Shown here: piece by piece, positions 54,522 to 63,955 of the stretch | Numbering within the stretch: the first letter of the stretch is position 1 | Layout: each line of letters starts with the position of its first letter | Source of the DNA: Fodinibius saliphilus | Lineage (GTDB): Bacteria > Bacteroidota > Rhodothermia > Balneolales > Balneolaceae | DNA length: 64,000 nt | Assembly: GCF_005869845.1 (NCBI RefSeq) | Contig: NZ_VAWF01000002.1 | Span: 434,001-498,000, forward strand | Reading direction: 5' to 3' | Notes under the pieces: generated by a model | What the model saw: the letters and a program-made list of their open reading frames with translations, nothing else | Database searches by the model: none | Told to the model about the DNA's origin: nothing | Translations under genes and position numbers: made by a program

Positions 54522-55682
54522 ATGAATAATTTCGATTTTTATAATCCAACAAAAATCCTTTTTGGAAAGGGGAAAATAGAAAATATAACAGATGAAATTC
54601 CGGAAGGTGCCAAGGTGCTAATGACCTATGGCGGTGGAAGTATTAAACAAAATGGTATTTATGAACAGGTAAAGGATGCGCTGGAAGATTTTAAAGTAGT
54701 GGAATTTGGCGGTATTCCCCCGAATCCCGAATATGAAGTACTTCTTGATGCACTTGATGTTATTAAGGAAGAAGATATTGATTTCATGTTGGCCGTTGGA
54801 GGAGGATCGGTTATTGATGGAACTAAGTTTTTATCTGCTGCGGCCCTATATGAAGGGGATAATCCCTGGGAACTCTTAACAGAACATAATCGTGTGGAAG
54901 AAGGATTGCCATTTGGGACAGTATTAACGCTACCCGCGACCGGCTCGGAGATGAATTCCGGAGCGGTAGTCTCACGCAAAGAGACAAAGGAAAAATTAGC
55001 TATGGGTGGGCCTGGACTTTTCCCGAAGTTTTCGGCTTTGGATCCTACAGTTATTAGAACTGTACCGGAGCGCCAACTGGCAAATGGTATTACAGATGCA
55101 TTTACCCACGTATTAGAGCAATATATGACATATCCCGCAGGTGGGCATCTGCAAGATCGTTTTGCTGAGAGTATTATGCAGACTCTTATTGAAGTGGCAC
55201 CTAAAGTAATGGAAGATCAGTCGGATTATGAGATCGCCTCAAACTTTATGTGGAGCTGTACAATGGCACTGAATGGTCTAATTCAAAAAGGAGTGCCCAC
55301 GGATTGGGCTGTACATGCCATGGGGCATGAACTCACGGCGTTGTATGGAATAGACCACGCTCGGACATTAGCGATAATAGCCCCCCGCCATTACGAAGAA
55401 AACTTCGGGAGTAAGAAGGAGAAGCTAGCTCAATATGGGGAGCGAGTGTGGAATATTACAGAAGGGGATATGGATTCAAAGGCTACCAAAGCAATTCAAA
55501 AGACCGAGTCTTTTTTCCACTCTCTCAATATTGATACAAAACTGTCAGACTATACGGATAACTACGAAGAAACCGCTGAAATTATAGCAAGTCGTTTCAA
55601 AGAGCGAGGATGGCTCGGACTTGGAGAACATGAAAATATAGATCCTGATAAAGTTGAGGAAATTGTGAAAAAGGCATACTGA
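54522..55682 (+). CDS. iron-containing alcohol dehydrogenase, YqhD-like aldehyde reductase
   Basis: A 386-residue group III alcohol dehydrogenase. LAVGGGSVIDGTKFLSAAA near 92-110 is the cofactor loop seen in NADPH-dependent YqhD/BDH; metal ligands are in ITDAFTHVLEQY (D, H), WAVHAMGHELTALYGIDHA (H, H). YqhD-type enzymes reduce toxic short aldehydes. With the enone reductase and TetR it forms a plausible electrophile-detoxification operon. A terminator follows. Confidence 0.93.
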   Translation: MNNFDFYNPTKILFGKGKIENITDEIPEGAKVLMTYGGGSIKQNGIYEQVKDALEDFKVVEFGGIPPNPEYEVLLDALDVIKEEDIDFMLAVGGGSVIDGTKFLSAAALYEGDNPWELLTEHNRVEEGLPFGTVLTLPATGSEMNSGAVVSRKETKEKLAMGGPGLFPKFSALDPTVIRTVPERQLANGITDAFTHVLEQYMTYPAGGHLQDRFAESIMQTLIEVAPKVMEDQSDYEIASNFMWSCTMALNGLIQKGVPTDWAVHAMGHELTALYGIDHARTLAIIAPRHYEENFGSKKEKLAQYGERVWNITEGDMDSKATKAIQKTESFFHSLNIDTKLSDYTDNYEETAEIIASRFKERGWLGLGEHENIDPDKVEEIVKKAY

Positions 55683-55713
55683 TTTTATCAAGTAGTTGAT
55701 ATTATAGTTGTAG

Positions 55714-55752
55714 AAAGGGATTAATGAAAACCGTCATTAATCCCTTTTTTAT
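55714..55752 (+). terminator. intrinsic terminator of the TetR operon
   Basis: AAAGGGATTAATGA (55714-55727) and TCATTAATCCCTTT (55734-55747) form a perfect 14-bp stem with a 6-base loop, followed by TTT and an AT-rich tail. Confidence 0.92.
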
Positions 55753-55863
55753 TTAAAAATATATTTCAGAACCTATTATATGAAAAAGTTGTGAAGAGGT
55801 GCAGGTTGGGCAAATCCTTTGATTATCCTATCTTCGGTAAAATAAAAGTAAGCCTATAATAAA

Positions 55864-57360
55864 ATGATTACACTGCAAAACCTTTATACCGATCTATCAG
55901 AAAGTATTGAAAGATTAAAGAAGAATCCCGAAGCGGTACAGGCCTCTCGGAATATTGTAGAAGATGCCCTTGATCGGGATGAGCCTATGTATGGTATTAA
56001 TACGGGATTTGGAGCGCTGGCTAATAAACGCGTTGGTGATAAGGAGCTAAAGCAGCTCCAGCGTAATTTAATTCTTTCCCATTCGGTAGGGGTCGGAGAT
56101 CTTATTCCCAAAGATATTTCAAAACTGATGTTGCAGATTAAGATTCATTCTCTGGGATTGGGCAACTCCGGAATATCAGAAGAGACTTTTCAAAGATTGA
56201 TCTACTTTATAGAAAATGATCTAATTCCTGCTATGCCCGAAAAAGGAAGTGTCGGCGCTTCTGGTGACTTGGCGCCCCTAGCCCATATGGCACTACCGCT
56301 ACTGGGTTATGGTATGTTTTGGAATGCGGATGCAACGGATACCATACCGGCCGAAAAAGTGTTAAATGATCACAATTTGGAATCAATTGATTTACAGGCA
56401 AAGGACGGACTGTCCTTAATCAATGGTACTCAGCTTATGAGTGGGTATGGAGCATATGTGCTTGAAAAATCGCTTAGCCTTATGAAAGCTGCTGACCTGG
56501 TTTCAGCTATGAGCCTGGAAGCATTACAGGGGAGTATTAAGCCTTTTGATAAGCGTATCCATGAAATTAGATCCCATAAAGGACAGCAAGAAGTAGCTAA
56601 AAATGTTCGGGAACTGTTGAGAGAAAGTGAAATTTTAGAATCACATCGAAATTGTGGGAAGGTGCAAGACCCGTATTGCCTGCGATGTGTACCTCAGGTA
56701 CACGGCGCCAGTCGTGATGGGTTAAGGTATTCTCGAGAGCAAATTGAGACGGAGTTAAACTCAGTAACAGATAATCCACTGGTGTTTGAGAATGGGGATA
56801 TTATTAGCGGAGGGAATTTTCACGGACAACCCTTAGCACTAGCACTGGATCATGCCAAAGTTGCTTTGGCTGAATTTGCCAGTATCTCTGAGCGGCGCAC
56901 CTATTTGTTGTTGGAAGGACATGATGGGTTGCCTGAGTTGTTGATGGAAGAAACAGGAATTAATTCTGGTTTTATGATTCCGCAATATACTTCTGCTTCA
57001 TTGGTATCTGAAAACAAAGTGCTTTGTCATCCGTCCTCAGTAGACTCTATCCCTACAAGTTTGGGCCAAGAAGACCATGTGAGTATGGGTAGTATCAGTG
57101 CGCTCAAGTTATTAGAAGTTTACCAGAATGTAGAACAGGTGTTGGCCATAGAGCTCTTTACTGCTGCGCAGGCACTGGACTTTCGCAAGCCCTTACGCCC
57201 AGGTCGAGGCGTAGAAATTGCTCATGACCATGTTCGTGATACTATTCCTCATGCTCAAAAAGACCATTACTTTAAAGATGATATCAATAAAGCGGTAGAG
57301 CTATTGCAGAGTTCCAGCATGGTCAATCAAGTTGAAGAAAAAACTACTAAATTACATTAG
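55864..57360 (+). CDS. hutH: histidine ammonia-lyase
   Basis: A 498-residue enzyme removing ammonia from histidine to give urocanate. The self-forming MIO cofactor triad is A132-S133-G134 in GSVGASGDLAPLAHMALPLLG; YGINTGFGALA near 43-53 and QEDHVSMGS near 400 are also typical. Length normal. First step of the pathway; the second-step gene hutU is 6 kb upstream and the third-step gene hutI 1.5 kb downstream. Confidence 0.98.
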   Translation: MITLQNLYTDLSESIERLKKNPEAVQASRNIVEDALDRDEPMYGINTGFGALANKRVGDKELKQLQRNLILSHSVGVGDLIPKDISKLMLQIKIHSLGLGNSGISEETFQRLIYFIENDLIPAMPEKGSVGASGDLAPLAHMALPLLGYGMFWNADATDTIPAEKVLNDHNLESIDLQAKDGLSLINGTQLMSGYGAYVLEKSLSLMKAADLVSAMSLEALQGSIKPFDKRIHEIRSHKGQQEVAKNVRELLRESEILESHRNCGKVQDPYCLRCVPQVHGASRDGLRYSREQIETELNSVTDNPLVFENGDIISGGNFHGQPLALALDHAKVALAEFASISERRTYLLLEGHDGLPELLMEETGINSGFMIPQYTSASLVSENKVLCHPSSVDSIPTSLGQEDHVSMGSISALKLLEVYQNVEQVLAIELFTAAQALDFRKPLRPGRGVEIAHDHVRDTIPHAQKDHYFKDDINKAVELLQSSSMVNQVEEKTTKLH

Positions 57361-57380
57361 ACAAAATATATTTTAACTGC

Positions 57381-58631
57381 CTAATTTTCGTTTACTACAC
57401 GTAAGCCCTCAAAGTCTTGCTTTAAATTTACCGGTCGGGGAAATGATATGACATAGGCATCATCATGTACTTTATTCATAATTTCTTGGACCCTTTTAGA
57501 ATTTTCATAATCATTGAATACCCCAATTAGTACTTCGTAAAATTGTTTTCTTTTTATAATAAGTATTTTGCTTTTTTCCGCCTGAGTATCTTCTCCCAAT
57601 TTTTTAAGGGCATTATTTCTAACTTTTTGAGCTGTTTCTAAAAAATATGTTGCAAATATTTGTGTATAGTGTCCTTGAGGCAAGGCATATGCAACTCCCG
57701 TCTCCCGGTTGACCTCTACTTTCCTGATTTCAGACTGCATGCTTCCCAAGGCTTTTCTTAATTCTTCAATACTATCTTTTAGAAGAGCGATTTGACTTTT
57801 TAAAGAGTCTATTTCAACGGTATTATTTTCGATAAGTTTTTTATAATACCGTTCAGTTTCTTTATTCGCATCTTCTGCTTGGGTTAAGCGTCGATTTAAA
57901 CTTTCAATTCGATTGTTTTGAGTTATAAATTGATTATAATCAGCAGGGCTCAAATCCACTGGTGAAGGGCGCCAGGAAAGGTGCCGGCTTGACTTTTTCT
58001 TACCCAAATGTAGCCGGACTCCACCAGTCAGCGAATTTAAGAGATCAGAACCCCATCCCTCCATTTCGTTATCCATAGAATTGGCACCAAGCCGATACTC
58101 ATAATGGGTAAACACATCAATCAAATTATTCACTTTATAAGCAATTCCGAATCCCGCATTATAACTAGTGTCATGATCGTAGAACTGCCCATCAGGGCCT
58201 TTGTATTTAAACATATCATAACCGACACCAGCTGTTAAATAAGGGTTAATGCGGGTAGATGCTCTGTTCAGCAATAAAACCTGGTTGAGGTTGATAATGT
58301 TTTTCAGCGTGACCATGTTCATATTTGTCTCAAACTGTTTTATCGAACCCACTATTTGAGTACGTCGATAACCAAGTTCGAGTGACCAAGCTGGGGTCAA
58401 GGCGTATTGAACTCCCGCATCAAAAGCAGGAGTAACATCCGTGTTGGTAGTAAAATTGCTTGATAAAATTGTGGAGCTATTATTTCTGTCCCCCAGACTG
58501 GCTCCCCCGCTAAATGTTAAACTTAGCCTGCGATAATCATTAAATTCGTAGCTTTGTGAATAAAGTACTGATGAGGTGAACAGCGTTAAGCATACGATGG
58601 ATACAATCTTTCTTATAGATAGAATAAACAT
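57381..58631 (-). CDS. outer-membrane barrel / coiled-coil / SPOR-like protein
   Basis: A 416-residue exported protein in three parts. A signal peptide (to about 25) is followed by a beta-barrel of about 30-210 (alternating strands such as AWSLELGYRRTQIVGSIKQF, INPYLTAGVGYDMFKY, IDVFTHYEYRLGANS). Residues about 235-310 are a charged coiled coil (RIESLNRRLTQAEDANKETERYYKKL...). The last 90 (YTQIFATYFLETAQKVRNNALKKLG ... FYEVLIGVFNDYENSKRVQEIM) resemble a SPOR domain. A barrel joined through a coil to a peptidoglycan-binding-like domain could link outer membrane and wall. Family name not certain. Confidence 0.7.
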   Translation of the reverse strand: MFILSIRKIVSIVCLTLFTSSVLYSQSYEFNDYRRLSLTFSGGASLGDRNNSSTILSSNFTTNTDVTPAFDAGVQYALTPAWSLELGYRRTQIVGSIKQFETNMNMVTLKNIINLNQVLLLNRASTRINPYLTAGVGYDMFKYKGPDGQFYDHDTSYNAGFGIAYKVNNLIDVFTHYEYRLGANSMDNEMEGWGSDLLNSLTGGVRLHLGKKKSSRHLSWRPSPVDLSPADYNQFITQNNRIESLNRRLTQAEDANKETERYYKKLIENNTVEIDSLKSQIALLKDSIEELRKALGSMQSEIRKVEVNRETGVAYALPQGHYTQIFATYFLETAQKVRNNALKKLGEDTQAEKSKILIIKRKQFYEVLIGVFNDYENSKRVQEIMNKVHDDAYVISFPRPVNLKQDFEGLRVVNEN

Positions 58632-58826
58632 AATTAAGTCCCTCCCGTTTTTTATATGTACATAAACTATGTAAAGTGCTCTCTCTTTTTTGCACTATAT
58701 TATAATCTACTAATATTCAAATATTAAGTCACATTTAATTCTTCTAATTTTTCAGTTTTATTGTAAGCTTATTATTTAATATTAATTTCCACAGGTTATA
58801 ATTGATTGAACTAAAATATTGCATCA

Positions 58827-60041
58827 ATGCAAATATTGAAGAACATAGGTTACCTTGCCACTTGTAAAGATGAAGGGGAGCAGGGAGATATCCACTACAT
58901 CAAAGATGCTGCAATTATTTGGGAAGGAGAAAGTATTAAGTGGGTCGGTAAACAGTCTGTTTTGCCGGTCAAATATAGTGGCGAGAAAGTACATGATGCC
59001 CAAGGCCGTATGGTTATTCCCGGATTGGTGGACTGTCACACACATTTAGCTTTTGGCGGTTGGCGGCCGAATGAGTTTGAGATGAGAGTTCGTGGCGAAA
59101 GCTATCTTGATATTGCGAAAGCCGGAGGCGGAATATTATCAACAGTAAACGCTACACGTGAGGCTACAGAAGAGGACCTTTATAATAAAGCATCTGGCTT
59201 TTTAGAAGAGATTGTTAAACAAGGAGTGACTACCGTTGAATGTAAAAGCGGTTATGGGTTATCACTATCAGATGAACTGAAGATATTACAGGTTTATCAG
59301 CGTTTGAATGAAGAGCGTTCATTGCATATTATTTCGACTTTCTTGGGCGCCCACACCATTCCGCCTGAATACAAAGGAGAAAGGGAAAGTTATATCGATC
59401 TGATTATTGAAGAGATGATTCCCGCTGTCGCTGAAAAAAGATTGGCAGATTTCTGCGATGTCTTTACGGAAGAATCGGCATTTAATATAGAAGAATCCCG
59501 AAAAATACTTTTAGCTGCAAAAGCGGCCGGCCTTACTCCTAAGCTTCATGCTGATCAGCTTACTTCTTGTGGGGGGGCTGAATTGGCAGCCGAAGTGGAA
59601 GCAGCCAGTGCTGACCATCTTGAGAAAATTTCGGAGCAGGGTATCACGGCTATGGCAAAATCTGGGGTAGTTGGAGTAACGTTACCGCTTGCAACACTTT
59701 ATACGCAAGAAGAGCCATTGAATTGTCGTAGATTGGTTGAGGGAGGCGTTGAAGTTGCAGTAGCTACCGATTTTAATCCGGGGTCGGCACCGACTTACGA
59801 TCTGCCTTTGGCAATGATGTTGAGCTGCAATCAAGGCCGATTAACCCCGGCCGAGGTTCTGAAAGGAGCTACTATTTATGCCGCTAAAGCAATTAAACGA
59901 GATTACAAGGTAGGGTCAATTGAAGAAGGAAAATCAGCTGACTTTGCTATTATCGATGCGCCTGATCCTAACTTCTGGATGTATCATTATAGGGGTGCAA
60001 ATTGCGTGGCATCTTATGTAAGGGGACAAAAAATTACGTAA
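58827..60041 (+). CDS. hutI: imidazolonepropionase
   Basis: A 404-residue amidohydrolase that opens imidazolonepropionate to formiminoglutamate. Metal site block VDCHTHLAFGGWRPNEFEMR near 70-90, the TTVECKSGYGL region, KLHADQL, and the late ATDFNPGSAPT aspartate are all in place. Length normal. It is followed by a cyclase gene with a gap of about 75 bases. Confidence 0.97.
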   Translation: MQILKNIGYLATCKDEGEQGDIHYIKDAAIIWEGESIKWVGKQSVLPVKYSGEKVHDAQGRMVIPGLVDCHTHLAFGGWRPNEFEMRVRGESYLDIAKAGGGILSTVNATREATEEDLYNKASGFLEEIVKQGVTTVECKSGYGLSLSDELKILQVYQRLNEERSLHIISTFLGAHTIPPEYKGERESYIDLIIEEMIPAVAEKRLADFCDVFTEESAFNIEESRKILLAAKAAGLTPKLHADQLTSCGGAELAAEVEAASADHLEKISEQGITAMAKSGVVGVTLPLATLYTQEEPLNCRRLVEGGVEVAVATDFNPGSAPTYDLPLAMMLSCNQGRLTPAEVLKGATIYAAKAIKRDYKVGSIEEGKSADFAIIDAPDPNFWMYHYRGANCVASYVRGQKIT

Positions 60042-60114
60042 GAAAATCTCTATAAAATGGTAGAGAGATAAAATCTGTTTTTGATAAAAATGGGAGTTCT
60101 CAAAATTATATTCT

Positions 60115-60714
60115 ATGAGTAACGATTTTCAGGCTGAAAAGTGGGAAGCAACTATCTTATTTTGTGACATACGAAACTTCACTAAGCTGTTTGATGAAGA
60201 AGATCCCTTGGAAGCGGTAAAATTTGCTAATTCTGTATTGACTGAGTTGGGGGAAGAGGTAGAAAGGCAGGGTGGAAAAGTAGATCGGTTTACTGGCGAT
60301 GGATTCATGGCACATTTTGGCATTATAAATGGGACTTCCAATCATGTAAAAGATGCGTGTAAAGCTGCATTACGAATGCGTAGAAAGTTACAAAATATTA
60401 ATACTGCCCGTTACTTAGATGTGAAACGTGTTGTATCGGCAGGTATCGGAATACATACGGGTACCGTTGCACTTGGCGAAATATCGACGAAACAGATTAA
60501 ACAAACTACGGTATTGGGAGATGTTGTTAATACCACTGCTCGTATAGAGCAATTGACTAAGTTTTTTTCGGTAGATATTTTGCTTTCCAATGAGAGTTAT
60601 AAACGGGTGGAAAAAGAGTTTCAGTTTAAAGAAATGTCGCCAAAACAAATTCAGGGAAAGAGAAACGAAATTGAAACGCATTGGTTACTTCCAATGAATG
60701 ATTTAGAAGACTAA
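60115..60714 (+). CDS. stand-alone class III adenylate/guanylate cyclase domain protein
   Basis: A 199-residue protein that is little more than one cyclase catalytic domain. Metal aspartates D18 (FCDIRNFT) and D62 (FTGDGFMAHFG) are present, and the transition-state block LGDVVNTTARIE is intact. There is no membrane or sensor domain, so input must come from another protein; the small gene 28 bases downstream is the obvious candidate. Whether ATP or GTP is used cannot be decided here. Confidence 0.88.
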   Translation: MSNDFQAEKWEATILFCDIRNFTKLFDEEDPLEAVKFANSVLTELGEEVERQGGKVDRFTGDGFMAHFGIINGTSNHVKDACKAALRMRRKLQNINTARYLDVKRVVSAGIGIHTGTVALGEISTKQIKQTTVLGDVVNTTARIEQLTKFFSVDILLSNESYKRVEKEFQFKEMSPKQIQGKRNEIETHWLLPMNDLED

Positions 60715-60742
60715 TTATACTTTTTAACCTCAAGTAGTTGTT

Positions 60743-61051
60743 ATGCAAATTACCGTAGAGGATGGCAGTCAAATTAGTGAGAAAGCCATAGAGGAATTGA
60801 AGAAGCACACTGATATGATAGAATGTGAGTGTCCTGCACGGCTCATGGAGATACTGGAAAAGGTTCGCAACTTTACTGAGTACTCTGAGCAATGCATCGA
60901 AAAATACCCCGAAGACAAAGCAACGCACAAATGGTTGCGTTCGTCTTCTATGAATTTAGATCAGCTTATTTCTACTACGCTTATACAGTTGGCCCGTTAC
61001 GAAGGTTTTATTAACGAGGATAATGAAATTGTGGAACGACCCAGCTCTTAA
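60743..61051 (+). CDS. small conserved-looking protein of unknown function, paired with cyclase
   Basis: A 102-residue, mainly helical, soluble acidic protein with two close cysteines (ECECPARLMEILEKV) and two more parts rich in charged residues. No domain recognised. It starts 28 bases after the cyclase gene and reads the same way, so the two are almost surely co-transcribed; it could modulate the cyclase. The convergent TPR-like gene ends 3 bases beyond its stop. Confidence 0.65.
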   Translation: MQITVEDGSQISEKAIEELKKHTDMIECECPARLMEILEKVRNFTEYSEQCIEKYPEDKATHKWLRSSSMNLDQLISTTLIQLARYEGFINEDNEIVERPSS

Positions 61052-61054
61052 TTA

Positions 61055-62128
61055 TTAACTGGATGGACAAGAAGGGGCTTTTTTCTTGTCATTATATTGG
61101 TTTTGGAAATTCTTTAGTGTACTCGGGATTCTTCCTAATTCTTCGTTGTTTCCTTTAGCTTGTTGTTCTACCTGTTTCATGTTTTTGATGATGTCACAGG
61201 CTTTTCCGAACTTTTCAACCGTCAGATAGGCTTCAAAGAGCCAACGGTACGAATGATAATCACGTTCTTTGAGGAGTCGGTTTGTTCTTGTTTGCCAATC
61301 TACAGATGCTTTATAAGCCCTGATGTTAGACTGTATCACTTTATCCCACATCTCCAGCTGTTTAAAAATGTGGCTAGGCATATGAATAGCATGCGAAGAT
61401 GAGTATGCTACTTCTGAGTAATCATTGGCAGGTCGAATCCCCATTTTAGCAAATGTGCTATTGTCATAGATATGAATAAGGTAGTGCATGCCGCCGGGAT
61501 GCTTAGGATTATGCTTGTATAACTGTTCAAGTTTGGCGGCAATAGGAACAAGCTGGTCAGGATTGGGATTGCTATAACTATAGTCAGGTGTTGTCATTGA
61601 AGCCAGCGCAGAAAAAGCTAAGGTCTCATCACTGGGGTATTTTTCATACAGTTGCTGCATGGCCTGGGCATATTGGGTGCGGCGTTTTTCCATCTCTTTG
61701 TTATCATTATAAAGAATACGTACAGCCTCAATATATCTTTTTTCTCTTTCTGTCCAGCTAACTTCATTTTTATTTATTTGCTCATTTAGCTGCTTTAATA
61801 CTTTTGAGCCGGCAGTTTGATTATGTTGTTCCCAAATAGGATGATCATAAGTCATTAGCTCTCCCCAGTAGGCCATAGCGAAAGAGGGATCTAAATCTTG
61901 AGCTCTTTGGAAGTGGTCTCTTGCCTCTGGATACCAAAAGCTGTGGAGTGCCAACACACCTGTTAAAAACTCTTTTTGAGCTTTGCCAGTGGCTGAAGTG
62001 GGAAAATCAATAGAGCCTAACTTGAGATTGGTACCACTATATTTGTTTTGGGCAAAAGCAGTCATAGATCCCAACATAAATAGTACGCAGAATAGCAAGG
62101 AGAGCTTGAAGCTTTTAAGGTTTAGCAT
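61055..62128 (-). CDS. exported TPR-like helical repeat protein
   Basis: A 357-residue protein with a signal peptide (to about 26) and repeated helical pairs of TPR/Sel1 type, e.g. GVLALHSFWYPEARDHFQRAQDLDPSFAMAYWGELM. A distinctive HPGGMHYLIHIYDNS motif near 219-233 and SSSHAIHMPSHIF near 250-265 contain clustered histidines that could bind metal. Related proteins of Bacteroidota and other bacteria are common but uncharacterised. Stands alone. Confidence 0.8.
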   Translation of the reverse strand: MLNLKSFKLSLLFCVLFMLGSMTAFAQNKYSGTNLKLGSIDFPTSATGKAQKEFLTGVLALHSFWYPEARDHFQRAQDLDPSFAMAYWGELMTYDHPIWEQHNQTAGSKVLKQLNEQINKNEVSWTEREKRYIEAVRILYNDNKEMEKRRTQYAQAMQQLYEKYPSDETLAFSALASMTTPDYSYSNPNPDQLVPIAAKLEQLYKHNPKHPGGMHYLIHIYDNSTFAKMGIRPANDYSEVAYSSSHAIHMPSHIFKQLEMWDKVIQSNIRAYKASVDWQTRTNRLLKERDYHSYRWLFEAYLTVEKFGKACDIIKNMKQVEQQAKGNNEELGRIPSTLKNFQNQYNDKKKAPSCPSS

Positions 62129-62315
62129 AAGAAGTAAAGGTGAGATTTTGGTTTGGGCTACTGCTATTAATATACAATACTCAATGTACGGTAAAAAGGA
62201 CAGTCGTATTCTAATGGTTAATAAGTCTGTTTTCTCATAGATTAATATTATGCTAGTGATAAGTAGTAAAGGAATCTGTGGTGCTCATATGATTAAACTA
62301 TAAATAAGGGGAGTT

Positions 62316-62714
62316 ATGGAATCAAAAATGATGGAGAAGATGAAAAATGCGGTAGCTTGGTTTGAAATTCCAGTTAATAACTTAGACCGTGCAAAAAGGT
62401 TTTATGAAGGGATTTTAGATATTGAGCTTATTGATATGGATCTCGGAGATGAATTTAAGATGAGCATGTTTCCGGTGGTACCGGGGGGAGTAAGTGGAGC
62501 TATCTGTAAGCATAAAGAATACTATAAACCCAGTAAAGAAGGGACATTAGTATATTTGAATGCAGAACCGAATTTGCAGAGCGTATTAGATAGAGTTATA
62601 AATTTCGGTGGTAAGGTATTGCAGGAGAAAACGCCTATCAGTGATGAATATGGTTTTATGGCAATATTGCAAGATACAGAAGGCAATCGTATCGCTCTTC
62701 ACTCCAGTAAATAA
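62316..62714 (+). CDS. VOC-family (glyoxalase-fold) protein
   Basis: A 132-residue protein of two beta-alpha-beta-beta-beta modules: VAWFEIPVNNLDRAKRFYEGILDIEL near the start and QDTEGNRIALHS near the end. This is the vicinal-oxygen-chelate superfamily, which includes glyoxalases, dioxygenases and resistance proteins; no specific activity can be assigned. Start assigned at MESKMMEKM, with later in-frame ATGs possible. Confidence 0.88.
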   Translation: MESKMMEKMKNAVAWFEIPVNNLDRAKRFYEGILDIELIDMDLGDEFKMSMFPVVPGGVSGAICKHKEYYKPSKEGTLVYLNAEPNLQSVLDRVINFGGKVLQEKTPISDEYGFMAILQDTEGNRIALHSSK

Positions 62715-62868
62715 ATAAGATCAAATTATTTTAAAAGTTTTAAAATAAGATTGGTCGTTTATGTGTAGCTGAGGCTTATGTAAAAGGTGGGGTTCTACCA
62801 CTTGCTCACCCTTCCGAATAATGTTATGCTTAGGGCTATTTTATAATTTGTAATTAAAGCAAAGAATT

Positions 62869-63795
62869 GTGTCTGAACTTAATCCTTCAGGAATTTCTAT
62901 TTCTACAACAGCAGAAGGTGATCCCCGAATAGGTCATTGGTTGAGTGAGCAAAATAATGATCCTGAATATGTTATTGTGGGATTTCCATCTGATAAAGGT
63001 GTTCGTCGCAATGGAGGACGTCCGGGAGCTTCGGAAGCTCCTGATGCTATTCGAAAGCAGTTATATCGAATGACACCCAGTGCTGAGTACTATAAAACAT
63101 TTGTGAGTTTTTTGGAAAACTGTAAAGATGTAGGAAATGTGGAAGTAACCGGAGATCTGGAAAAGGACCACGAACGATTAGGTAATGTGGTTGCAGGTTT
63201 TTTAGAGCAAGGGGTACTGCCAATCATCCTGGGAGGAGGACATGAAACAGCATTCGGTCATTTTCTGGGATATGCAAAGTCTGAAAAGCGAACTTCAATT
63301 TTTAACCTGGATGCGCATTCTGATGTTCGTCCATTAAAAGAGGGGAAAGCCCATTCCGGATCACCTTTCAGACAAGCCCTTGAGCACGAGAGTAATTGCG
63401 GTGAAACATACCTGGTTGCAGGCTTACAGCCACATTCAGTTGCACAGTCGCACTTAACTTTTATCAATGATCACGATGGGCACTATAAATTTCGTGATGA
63501 AACCAATATCACAGCTATCTCTGGGTTATTTCATCGCCATGAAAGTGAGCAGTTAATGGTTACGTTTGATTTGGATGCGGTGGACCAGTCGCAGGCTCCG
63601 GGTGTTAGTGCTCCCTGTACTAATGGATTGCCTGCTGATTTATGGTTGACCTCGGCATACCTGGCAGGGCGAAATGAAAAGGTTACGTCTTTTGATATAT
63701 CAGAGTTGAACCCCAATTTTGATCGAGATGCGCAAACAGCCAAGCTTGCAGCTCTTACCGTATGGCATTTTATGTTGGGTTTAAGCCAGCGATAG
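62869..63795 (+). CDS. hutG: formimidoylglutamase
   Basis: A 308-residue arginase-fold binuclear manganese enzyme; it splits formiminoglutamate to glutamate and formamide, the last step of this hut branch. Metal motifs: GGGHETAFGHF, NLDAHSDVRPLKEG and TFDLDAVDQSQAPGVSAP. Start is GTG. With hutH, hutU and hutI the histidine pathway is complete in this window, though the genes are dispersed. Confidence 0.93.
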   Translation: MSELNPSGISISTTAEGDPRIGHWLSEQNNDPEYVIVGFPSDKGVRRNGGRPGASEAPDAIRKQLYRMTPSAEYYKTFVSFLENCKDVGNVEVTGDLEKDHERLGNVVAGFLEQGVLPIILGGGHETAFGHFLGYAKSEKRTSIFNLDAHSDVRPLKEGKAHSGSPFRQALEHESNCGETYLVAGLQPHSVAQSHLTFINDHDGHYKFRDETNITAISGLFHRHESEQLMVTFDLDAVDQSQAPGVSAPCTNGLPADLWLTSAYLAGRNEKVTSFDISELNPNFDRDAQTAKLAALTVWHFMLGLSQR

Positions 63796-63955
63796 GGTAT
63801 AGTGTGTGCTGATCTTAGCTCAGTATCTCTAAGATCTCCCTCTTCTAATAGCTAAGAGGGGTAGATATATATGACTTTTAAGCTCCTTCCAGTGCTCTGA
63901 CCCGGAAGGAGGAGGGGTTAATAAGTCCACTGTAAACTGTTCAGCAGCCTAATAC

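Noticed and set aside
61063-61090. Terminator hairpin GACAAGAA/TTCTTGTC
   Set aside because: It lies within the last codons of the TPR-like gene and lacks a U-tract after the stem in either direction.
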